Assembly: GCF_041146795.1 (NCBI RefSeq) | Contig: NC_135170.1 | Span: forward strand, 6,784,033-6,848,032 | Length of the DNA stretch: 64,000 nucleotides | Direction: 5' to 3' | Origin: Maylandia zebra | Lineage: Eukaryota > Chordata > Actinopteri > Cichliformes > Cichlidae | In this document: one piece after another, positions 1-9,710 of the stretch | How positions within the stretch are numbered: the stretch's first letter is position 1 | Layout of the letters: every line of letters starts with the position of its first letter | The notes under the pieces: model-generated | What the model saw: only the letters and a program-made list of their open reading frames with translations | The model's database searches: none | Told to the model about the DNA's origin: nothing | Program-made: the position numbers and the translations under genes

Positions 1-1690
1 AACTCCGCTGCAGGTCCATTTATCAAACGATCACTATGGCATTACTGAGAGTTGAAAAACTGTCTAAAGTCTTTCATCTTTAATAAAATGATCAGCGTTC
101 TGCTCTACCAGGTGTAACAATTGAGTTTAACATCCAGGCATCCATGAAAACGGGATTTATGACATTTAACGGAGTTAGAAGTTAGCAGGGAGTTAGCTCG
201 CTAGCTTCTATCTAAATACAATATAGCATGTCCTGACTGCGGGGTTTTGGAAACAAATTAAAACGTACAGCTCTGTTATCACTTCCAGCATAAATGAAGA
301 CAGAAAACTAAACAGCAGTGACGTTTGTAAGGTTACTGAAGTTGGGCTAGCTGCTATATAATGATGTGCTACGTGACCGCTAGCGACACAGCTATGTTAG
401 CATAATATAAACAAGCTAACTTTTTTTCCACTCGATAAAAGTTAACGTGAGTGTTCTCGGTGGTCAGAAACAAATGTAATCGCATGGCAGGATGCTGTAA
501 AAGGACCAAACTTCAGCCAGGAGAACAACTGAGATAATCCATCCACAATACGAGGTTCGTCATTCATATACTGCTGCATGGGCTGGGCTGTAGTTACATC
601 CTAAGGTTTTAAAAACTGAGCTTAAATAAATGATTAGTGGTAATAAAAACCGAGGGAGGTCAACAGTGATCACTGACTGTTTTAGGAGCTTTTTGAGATC
701 AAATAGAAGAAAATACAAAACATTAAACATGTTAACAACACAAAAGCCATATTAAACGCAGACTACTTTAGACCCGGAAGTAGGATTCGTCGCTTCATCA
801 CTGAACAACCGGATTGGCTTGTCTCTTGAGAGTCTTACTCCCCTTACACAGTTCTGGTCAAAATCCTGTCTCCCTCATACAGCTCTCATATACCATTAAT
901 GACATGGCCTAACAACACAGCTTTAGATTTAGGAGAGCATTGGGTGCAGAGAATGGAGTTAAAGTTTTGCTTTGTTGATATTCAGGAACAATTTAGAAAA
1001 TGTTTATGCAGGAATGTTTTCTGTCAACCACAATTCATGAATCCAAAGTTCCTATGGTGTCTGTTCACTGATCACCTCTGCCAGCCAAGCCACGTGAAGG
1101 TCTTTGCTGGTGTTATTGGCCACATTCAAACATTAAATATGTCCACAGTCACACATTCAAACATTAAATGTTTGAATGTGTGACTGTGTAACTGTAATTT
1201 ACAAGCTAAGTCAGTTAAATGCAGCTAATGGCATGCTATTCAGTTTACTCTGATGTCCTTAACAAGTGTTCAAAATCCAGCACACTGTAGTGCTTTTAGA
1301 AAATAGTAACTTTAAGTTAATTTAGTTACTAGGCAGAAATTCATTTTGGTTATAGTAAAAAAGAAATATTAGAATTTTGTGTTTGCTTTTAACATAGAGG
1401 TGAATAAAGTCTTTTAAAAGGTGTTGTGTCATTATTTACTTCATCCTACATACTCTCAGTGAGACAGCACACTTTCAAAGTCCCAGTCTGGGTCACTTAT
1501 GAGGAATGACAAATCAGCATATTTTCTCCAGCAGTATCATGGCCTTGTGCATACAAACCCAAACAGGCTATGACCATGTGTTGTCTTTAGCTTTTTGATT
1601 AATGGCAGAGTATTCCTGACTTCACTGGCACATGTTAGCAAGCAGCACTGAGCTCATAGAGCTTAAATAGCACGGTGGGAGGGCCGGGAC
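1..1690. other. Left intergenic region, no gene recognised
   Basis: AT-rich non-coding sequence with only short, unconvincing reading frames. A CCGGAAGT box near 774 followed by an ACCGGATTGG stretch near 809 resembles the ETS/CCAAT-type core promoters of housekeeping genes, so a transcription start, possibly for a gene running left, may lie near 780. I saw no exon that would prove it. A near-perfect palindrome lies at 1144-1188. Confidence 0.4.
1144..1188. repeat. 45-bp near-perfect palindrome
   Basis: Two 22-bp arms (starting CACAGTCACACATTC) are exact reverse complements around a single central base. A partial direct copy of the arm (CACATTCAAACATTAAAT) lies just upstream near 1121. It could extrude as a cruciform or be a relic of an inverted-repeat element. 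Confidence 0.85.
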
Positions 1691-1703
1691 AGAGCAGCTG
1701 GGG

Positions 1704-1711
1704 TATATAAA
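1704..1711 (+). promoter_or_regulatory. TATA box of the small heat-shock gene
   Basis: TATATAAA lies about 132 bp before the start codon, which places a transcription start near 1735. I looked for a clear heat-shock element (three alternating GAA/TTC pentamers) in the 200 bp upstream and did not see a good one. Confidence 0.7.
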
Positions 1712-1842
1712 GGACTGCTGTGTAGATTCCCAAACTAAGAGAAGAGTCAATACGGAAAAACTGAGGAAGCTTTCAGTTCTCACTGGACCCTGAAGATATC
1801 TAGTCAGAGGCAGGAACCTGCAATCAAAACAACACTGACATC

Positions 1843-3061
1843 ATGTCCCAGCACGCAGCCTTGACCAGCTTGTTTGGCGATGACCCTTTCTTCAGTCATG
1901 AACGGGTGCTGTGGCCTCTCAATATTGAAGCCCTGTCTTCTCTCCAGCGAGACTTCTTTAACCGGAGAGCCAAACTAGCTGACAGCCTCCTGAGCCAGCT
2001 CTATGATGGGCCCCAGCTGCTCAACTTCAACCAGATGCCCCTAATGTCTAACACATTGAAGCGGTATGTACAGTAGCCCAATTTTACTAGTGGATATACC
2101 TGATTTGGGGTTTGTTCAAACCTACAGATTTGGTTTTAACTTAACCATCCATAAGATCACCACTGATCTGCCTAGAGTTATGGCATGTTTTAGCCACATG
2201 CTAAATACTAAAATGCTAAAAGTGGTAATGAAGTCTTATACATTTTTGGCATCAGATTTTCTACTAAAAGATATTTTATTTGGCTTTTGTAAACAGGTAA
2301 AGAATCTATTAAAAGGGTAGAATGCTACCTAAGATCTACTCCTATCTTAAGCTTAAGCTTTTTTGGATTGTCAATGATCAGTTTAGACATTCAAACATTT
2401 GGGGTTTTATAAAAAAATTTAAAATTCTGTAAAGAAAAGAAAAGAAAAGAAAAGATACGATGATGATGATAATAATAAATAAGGCAAGCTTTAGCAGAAT
2501 CCAAACCCTACCCCAAACACAACTATAAAAAGGTTAACAGCTCTTGTGGGTCCGGAGCAATGATGGAGAAATTATTTCTAATACTGATTCACTTTCAGGC
2601 TGAGTGATGATGAAGAGCAGCAGAGAGAGCTTTCCACTACAGAGACCCACAAGGAAGTCCAGCCAGCTAAAGAAAACAACGGTGACCTCCTGGTGACACT
2701 AGATGCTCGCGGTTATGCCCCCAGTGACATCACTGTCAAGCTGGAAGGCCGGTGTCTGGCGGTCGTGGCCATGAAGGAGGCCGGAGCAGAAGAGAGCCAG
2801 TCCTGCTCTTCCTCATCCTCCTGTGCGTCCTTCTGCTCCTCTGCATCTTCTCAGGCAGGGTTCGCCCAGAAGATCGACCTGCCTCCTCACCTGGATCTGT
2901 CCGGCCTCTCCTGTTCCCTGATGGATAACGGACAGCTGCGTATCCATGCCCCTGTGGCTAAGCAAACAGCTGGAGAGGAACGCCAGGTACCCATTCGTTT
3001 CAGGACATCGCTGGAGTTTCCCATCAAAAAGGACGACACAGAGGAAGAACAAAGAGACTAG
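1843..3061 (+). CDS. hspb9: Small heat-shock protein, HSPB9/HSP30-like (two exons)
   Basis: Small heat-shock proteins are ATP-independent chaperones that form oligomers and hold unfolded proteins. Exon 1 is 1843-2063 (donor GTATGT) and exon 2 is 2599-3061 (acceptor TTTCAG). The junction splits an Arg codon and gives a 227-residue protein. The N-terminal arm has the SLFGDDPFF and WPL motifs and a charged helix (SLQRDFFNRRAKL). The alpha-crystallin domain runs from about residue 103 to 195 (TLDARGYAPSDITVKLEGR; later QKIDLPPHLDLSGLSCSL and GQLRIHAP). A Ser/Cys-rich insertion at residues 140-159 sits in the loop before QKIDLP. The start was chosen because it is the first ATG after the TATA box and opens a family-like N-terminus. 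HSPB9 is favoured by overall layout and by linkage to pyy and mpp2, but another HSP30-class paralogue is possible. Confidence 0.85.
2064..2598 (+). other. Intron of the small heat-shock gene
   Basis: A 535-bp GT-AG intron. It contains a short AAAAG pentamer run near 2432-2456 followed by GATGAT/AATAAT repeats. No other coding signal is seen. Confidence 0.85.
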
Positions 3062-3077
3062 TGCATATGTGGCCCCC

Positions 3078-3079
<2 letters not shown>

Positions 3080-3142
<63 letters not shown>
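3080..3142. repeat. (CA)n microsatellite in the hspb9 3' UTR
   Basis: About 31 CA units, one of them interrupted by a G near the end, beginning some 19 bp after the stop codon, so they should be transcribed in the 3' UTR. Confidence 0.95.
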
Positions 3143-3147
<5 letters not shown>

Positions 3148-3282
3148 TTTTTGATGAGTTTATTTATATACAGCCTTCCACAACAAAAAGACTCTACAAT
3201 GAGTAATGTTTACAATTATTAGATAAAGACAACTTTTTATTTTATAACAATGTGCAATTTGTTTTTTCAACTGTAAAAATGA

Positions 3283-3288
3283 AATAAA
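3283..3288 (+). promoter_or_regulatory. Poly(A) signal of the hspb9-like gene
   Basis: AATAAA about 220 bp after the stop codon, preceded by an AT-rich stretch. This gives a short 3' UTR containing the CA repeat. Confidence 0.7.
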
Positions 3289-3299
3289 GTGTCAAATGG

Positions 3300-5210
3300 A
3301 AATTAATATCATGTAAAATTGGCCTTTGCTGAGGACTACTGTGACCACATGATGGTGCCAACAGCCTACTCACACGAGGAGAATGAAGGAGTAAAAAGAA
3401 GTCAGCAGACACAGATGGAGGAAGAGAACAAGAAGAATCCTAAAAGCTGGCATTAACTCCCCTAAGGTGGCTGAATTAGTACCCTTAAAAGGTTCAAGTG
3501 ACATTTGGTTTCCTGGGGCGAAGTTATTTGCCGGCGTGCTGGAGCTGGTGACAAACAAAAGGAGCAGTTTAACATTTTATGAGTCCTACCCTGAGGGTGT
3601 CATGATAGAGAAGAGAAGAAATAAAGGCATTATTAGAAAAGGTGAACAGAATAGAGTGAAAGGGAACAGAAACATTGGCAGTTTCTGAGGGATCAGTTTA
3701 ACCAAATCCTAACCTTACTTTTTCTTTTCTATGACAATACCTTTAATTTGTTTTTTTCTTAAAGATCTGCTGCCAATGCAAATAAGATAACTAAATTTAC
3801 TTAATGATACTAACTTGGGCTTTAGGAAAACTGCACAAAAGGTAATATCTTCGCCAACACCCTACCAGACATAACCAAAATAAGAAGATAACATTATTAG
3901 ATTACTATTATTAACAATTGTACCACATGAGTCAATGAGACTTTATCAGAATGTTGCAAATTTATTAAAAATCAGGAAATCTTTAAGAAAAGTTTCTTTA
4001 TGCTTTGATGTGCTATTCTAAAATTTGGTCTTCTTTGGTTTAATTATTCTTGTAGTTGTTGACATTGCCAACAAAGACACACACATTTGTGTATGAAAGG
4101 TCAAACAATTGCACTGCATGCCAGGATGAAAATCAATCCACAAAGTCCAAAGCACTCCCTGAAGACTTCTGCAATTATCTGTAGTGAGGTATAGATCAGG
4201 TCGAGGGTTAAGATCTATTTCTGCACCCTTAAGTGTTTCCTGAAGCATGGTGCTCTTGATAATTCTAAAATAAAAAATATTAGTGCTCTGTAGAGCTAAG
4301 TTTAACCTCGATAGAAGAAATAACCAGACGAATGACTATGAGGACTAAATCAAGCCTTTGTAAAAACAGAAAAAAACAGAATTCAGGAATAACTATGTCC
4401 TTCACCAAACCATACTGAATGACCTCATTAAGTATCTGTGAAAAGATCTGCAAATGACGCTTCACAAATGGTGCCTTTTTACCCTGATTAAAGGTCACAA
4501 AATGGGGCAAACTTTTCAAATCTTGGACGAAAGAGGCTGTAGAGACCAATCCAACATATTTAAGGTTGTTGTAGGGACATCTTCAAAGTGGATGAAAGGT
4601 CTTACATAGACTAATGGATTACTGAGTATAAAAACAGCTTTTTCTCTGTTTTATTGAAGCTGACTCTCACAGATCGACAGATACGTACCAGGTCATAGCA
4701 GTAGTGAGATAGGTCTCTCATTCCAGCTCTTCACATATTTGACTCTTGTAAAAGACCACTTGGCATCTAATACAAACACATAACAAACATAACAAAACAA
4801 AGTACATGCACACTGGGAGCACATGAACTCCCATTGCTGACAAACAGAGATGTTTAATGACAGAATGTCAGAAGACATGAAATTTGACATTTGAATTTCC
4901 ACAGTTCAAAATTCTTTATTTCTTTTTTTTAATCCTCTCCTCTCTAGCAGCTTTTGCAATCAGTATTAAGATCTGATTGTGCTGTTGTGCCAAACACATT
5001 TTGCTTTTCCAAGATCAGCTCTGTAAATTCTCTATAGGCAGACTGGACTTCCCAGCATGGGCCAAACTGCCCTATGCAGCAAGGCAACAAAGAGGGCGCA
5101 GACCAGCCCAGTGCAAGGAAGCACCCAGCCAGAGACCAGGTGAACCCAGGCACCAGATCCCCATGCCCCACTCGCAGAGCCACCCAGAAGAGGGTTGAGT
5201 TCATGTTTAG
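3300..5210. other. Intergenic, no gene recognised
   Basis: Only short open frames without family resemblance. The stretch 3900-4560 has the feel of an old transposon relic, but I could not place a terminal repeat or a transposase motif. Confidence 0.4.
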
Positions 5211-5214
5211 GCAT

Positions 5215-6660
5215 AGAGAATGATCGCTCTGAATTTGAGTGGTAGCGGCTAGCATAGACCAAAACTCTTTGTAAAACCATCTGGTGCTGGGGCTTTATCT
5301 TGTTAAGGAATTCTGCAATGTCAGCGTCGGAAGGATTAATCTGTGATGAGTTTAAAGCTTATAAAAATCTTTCAAATATTTATTTGTATATTTATATGTT
5401 GTTGGTCATGAGCAAGGATCCCAGTGGAATCCTTTAAAGAATAAATACTTGTTGTTGTTTTTTTATTTAGCTTTAACTGGTTAGTAAGTTTTTCAAACCC
5501 AGCCTTTGCCTTAATTGTTTTATTTAGTTCTACTTCTCGTTTTGTCAGGTTGGTAATTATATGCTCTTGTGGTGAGGCAGCACAGGCAGATTCTAATGAT
5601 TTCATTTTTTGTTCTAGTTCTAATACGTTTAGAAAGCACTTTCTCCTTGTTGTTCTTATGTGAACAGTAAGATAATATTTTGCCCCTCATTACTACCTGT
5701 CCTGTTTCCCATAGAACATGTGTTGATGTCCCTGCTAGGTCATTATTATCTAAATGTATTGCCCATTCCATTTTGAAATAATCTTGTCTTGTTCTTTAAA
5801 TAGTGATGTATTAAATCTCCAGCTCCTAATTAGTGGTGTGACTCTTTTCTGTGTCAGACAGATAAATACTAGTGTATGATCACTGATAGTGATAGAATGA
5901 GTGTTTTTAATAACGGAGCTGGAACTAAAAAGTAGTCTGAGCGACAGTGTGAGTGGTGTACTGGTGAAAAGAAGGTGTAATACTGAGAGTGGCATCACAA
6001 AGACCAAACTCGCAGCCACATCCTTTGACTCACTGCTGTACTGAGACAGGTTGAAGTTTCCTCCTATTATAAGTGTGGTGTTAGAGTGATCTGAAGGAAA
6101 ACCCATGTCTTCACCCTGCCTTTTGACACCTTGTGAGATGTGGGGTTTTTTAAAGATTATTTTATTTTATTAGTTCATTGTATGTTTTTTATACTGTTTT
6201 TATTTTTTATTTTCTCTGTTTTGTTTTCTCTATTGTTCTTTACTTATTTCCCGTACTTTGGTCCTGTGCTGGCTGTTATAAAGTGCTTTATAAATAAAGT
6301 TGGATGGGACTGAGAGTGAAAAAAGAAGGTATAAACAAAGGAGGGGTCATCAACATTTGGTCCATATACTAGTGATACACAGATCCATATTTTGAATACA
6401 TAGATAAAGTATTATTAATCTGCCTTGTGGACCTGCTGCTGACAGTGCAGTTCATTTTTCTGTTAATTAATATGGCTAAACCTCTTTGTTTTGAGTAGCG
6501 GGCTGAGAATGTGTGAAGGAAATATGGAGAGGTGAGTTTTGGTCATATGAGTCTCCTGTAGAAAGACAGTATATGGTGGTAAGTCATTTAACCGATTAGT
6601 CATTTTGAGCCTCTTTTTCCTGGAATCAATTCCACGTAATTCCATGTGACGAACCTCAGT
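5215..6660 (-). mobile_element. Degenerate L1-type LINE fragment (ORF2 endonuclease to start of RT)
   Basis: On the minus strand the pieces follow the order of an L1 ORF2. At 6645-6463 is an endonuclease N-terminus with FLQETH. At 6106-5750 is the later endonuclease with GGDFN and the catalytic-type SDHT motif. Then comes the linker (LWETGQVVMRGKILSY, about 5715) and the start of the reverse transcriptase near 5340-5280 (DADIAEFLNKIK then APDGF). Stops and frameshifts break it, so it is inactive. The palm domain with the FADD box and the 3' end are absent. A plus-strand insertion near 6115-6310 interrupts it. Confidence 0.75.
6115..6310 (+). mobile_element. Short LINE/SINE-like 3' tail inserted in the L1 relic
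   Basis: A T-rich stretch ends in CTTTATAAATAAAGTTGGATGG, a typical 3' end of fish retroposons, in the opposite orientation to the surrounding L1. L1-like sequence resumes on both sides. The borders are approximate and the family was not identified. Confidence 0.45.
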
Positions 6661-6699
6661 GTGGTCATGGTGGAGAGTAGAATTTACACCAAAACTGTG

Positions 6700-8400
6700 T
6701 GTTTATCTGTCTGTCTTGTATGGCTGCATGTTAGTGTGTGTGTGGTTGGTATGTCTGTGACTGTGCTGTATGTTTCTGTGGTAAACAGCAGCATTGAGGC
6801 AGAGCATACATAATGCTGAGTGCTGAAGGAAACAGAAAAGATGTGAAAGGTGATAAAGGGAATAAGTCACACAGTTCAGTTCCAATTCATACAAACCAAT
6901 TTAACCGAAACAAGAATTGTGGTCATCCTTATTAGTACTTTCCCCCATTTAGGCCATTTTGACAAAGATGAGGGGTCAAAATATATTTTCTTTTCTTTTC
7001 TTTTCTTCCTTTAAATTTTATTTTGCTAAAATCAGTTAACAGTAGCATTTTATTGTTTTCAGCCAAAGACAAAATATCAGCATTTCATGTTAGTGTGACT
7101 TGCACTCTGTGGATTGAAAGGTTCATCACACTGTTTCTATAATATGTTTACAGGTGTGGAGGAGGTACATAAAAACAGAATAATAGTACATATATGAGAT
7201 TGTTTATGTCACAACTCTTGCATTCTCCTTGTATCAATGATTTCAAACAGTTGTGACAAACTTGTCTCTCTCCCTCTAATTTTTCATGTCCTCCCAGAAA
7301 TGTCTTCACGGGACCTGCAGGGGTTCATAGTGTGTAGGTGTGCGTGATTGTGACTATGCATAGATTTGTGTCTAAGTGTTTGTATGTGCGTAAGTTCTTG
7401 CCTTTCTAAAACTAAACGTGCTCACACATGAAGAATGATGTCATCCAGAGTGAGGGCTCTTCTCTGCCATTGGAGTAATACAGATGTATGTGTGTGTACA
7501 TGTTTAGACATTTTTGTGAGGACAGAAATTGGCATGCCACTATACTTGTGGGGACCAACAGTCCCTAATGGGGACAAAATGCCCATCCCCACTAGTTTGA
7601 AGACATTTTTGAGGCTCAAAATGTGGTTTTAATGTCAGGGTCACAGTTATTTTTGGAGGTGAGAAGAAAAGAATCAAAGGGTTGAAAATGGCTGCAGTGC
7701 AATGAGGGTTGCAATGAATAGCAAGACTTTGCCCTCGCATATATACGTTTGCAGGAAATGTCTGCACATTTTCCTTGCAGACAGTTATAAGGTCATAATA
7801 ATGATGGATTTTACAGTCCAATAAGGCGGCAAACTCACTTTCTCCTGGAGAAGGACTCCCTCACCGGAGGATGCTGTTAAAACTGGCAGACACTTCTCTC
7901 TATGCACAAGTCATCTCAATAATCTGCTTTGTGCATGTGTGAATTTTCTTGCAGTTCTTTGGCTGAATTCCCAAAAAATGTAAAAACCCATCTCTGGTAC
8001 AGCAATAAGTCAAAATATGTAAGAACAAAAAGGCAGATACCTGTTCATTTTACCCAAAGGGAGTTACAATTATCACATCATCAGTTATTTCCTCCTGTGA
8101 TGTTATTGTCCTGTGAGAAGAAATGTTCCACAGAACTTCCAAACTGAAAAAAACGCCAAAAACAAATAAATAAACATCAAAATACAGATGAGAGAGACTT
8201 CTTAAACCAATTTTGTCTTATTTAAAGAGTATTTTCATCAATCTTGTAATGTACTGCCATCTTGTGGCAGTGGACTGCCCACTGTGGGCCATGTCTGTCC
8301 ATAGTGACCCCGCATGAAACCTAAAGGGATATTTGCTAGGTGAGCTGTCAGAGGTTAGTGGAGGAAACACAGTTATTTAATATTATATTATAAACTCACT
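6700..8400. other. Intergenic, no gene recognised
   Basis: Contains a (TTTTC)n run near 6990-7006 and unremarkable AT-rich sequence. No supported exon or RNA gene was seen. Confidence 0.4.
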
Positions 8401-8665
8401 GTCACGATGTGCTGTGCAGGTGGTGGAGAGCTGATCCAGAATGCAGGACTCCTCAGAAAAACATACATTTAAAATGTAGTTTTACTAGCTAGCATCAGCA
8501 AGCTTTTGAAAAAACAGCAGTATTAACTGGAGCAGACTGATAGACTGGCAGGCAAACAGCATGAAGGGACATGACAAAGAACAAAGTGAAACTTTGGAAC
8601 ACAGCTGGGGAAAACAAGGCACAGGTGAACAAAGTCAGAACAATGACATGGGACACAAAACTGAA
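8400..8665. repeat. Probable dispersed repeat, unclassified (left part)
   Basis: The A-rich, low-T composition (AACAAAGTGAAACTTTGG, ACACAGCTGGGGAAAACAAGG) resembles internal sequence of non-autonomous fish DNA elements. Similar sequence appears to resume between the hAT MITE and the L2 (9552-9700) and after the L2 (12309-12440), as if one element had been split by two insertions. I see no terminal repeats. Confidence 0.35.
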
Positions 8666-8673
8666 CATAACGG

Positions 8674-9543
8674 CAGTGTTGGGAAGGTTACTTTTAAAAT
8701 GTATTCCACTACAGATTACAGAATACAGAATACATGCGCCAAAATGTATTTTGTAATATATTCCGTTACGTTACTCAATGAGAGTCACGTATTCTGAATA
8801 CGTTGGATTACTTAATATATTATCATGCTATTTACAACTACATGAATGTACTATTGCTGTGTATTTTAGGGTGTAGACATCTCGTATAGAGAACTATTCC
8901 ACGTATATAAAACAGGTCCGCGGCTCCGAACTGTAGTAAAGGGACCTCTGGCTAATACATCGGGTTCCGTGTCGGGCTCTTAGCCAAAAACTAGCTTTAC
9001 TTTGTTGTCTGGGTCAATTTTGCTAGCAAGAGAGAGAGAGAGGCGTTGAAAGGCTGCTCCAACGGAACTTATTGTTTCAGAGGAAAACACGAACAGATCC
9101 TGTTTCTGCTCGATGACAACTCGTACTTTTCCACTCTCCTTTTTCTCCCTCCTCGCGCTCACACACACATCACGGGTATGGCAGTCCATTCTCCCTGCAG
9201 CACAGAGTACACTGCCCGAGTACACTGAAAAATATTTCTTCACATCATCATGTGGGCTGCAAGTAGGGGTGACATGGGCCGCGAGACTGAGGCCCAGGCA
9301 TTAGAGCCTCTTAATGTGTGTTTTGTTTGGGTTTCCACCAACATGGAATTACCAAAAATAGAGAGGGCATAGCCTAACATATGAAGCAGGAAAAGAGCGC
9401 CGTGTAATCCATTTATTTCAACAAAGTAACTGTATTCTAAATACCACCTTTTTAAACCGTAACTGTAACGGAATACAGTTACTCATATTTTGTATTTTAA
9501 ATACGTAACGCCGGTACATGTATTCTGTTACTCCCCAACACTG
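8674..9543. mobile_element. Non-autonomous hAT-type DNA transposon (870 bp)
   Basis: The left end starts CAGTGTTGGG and the right end finishes CCCAACACTG, exact terminal inverted repeats of 10 bp. The subterminal regions are also complementary in style (GTATTCC/GGAATAC and TAATATATTCCGTTACG runs). It is flanked by an 8-bp target duplication with one mismatch: CATAACGG at 8666-8673 and CATAACGC at 9544-9551. An 8-bp duplication and CAG...CTG ends are hAT hallmarks. No transposase frame is present. Confidence 0.88.
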
Positions 9544-9710
9544 CATAACGCATGCAGCAAAAGAGACTATCAAAATAAAAAAGGAAACTAGCACTGAGCC
9601 TGAGAATTACAAATTTGACAAAGACAAAGGGAGAATAAACAGAGACATGAAATCACCAAAATCACCAAAAGACTTCAAAGTAGGCTGGAGCCTACAAAGC
9701 CACACCCCTC

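Noticed and set aside
1704-1842. Heat-shock element in the hspb9-like promoter
   Set aside because: Only isolated GAA or TTC triplets, not three alternating units at the right spacing.
2813-3148. Minus-strand frame opposite the small heat-shock exon
   Set aside because: Its start is a run of Cys-Val from the CA repeat and the rest mirrors the real sHSP exon. No family resemblance.
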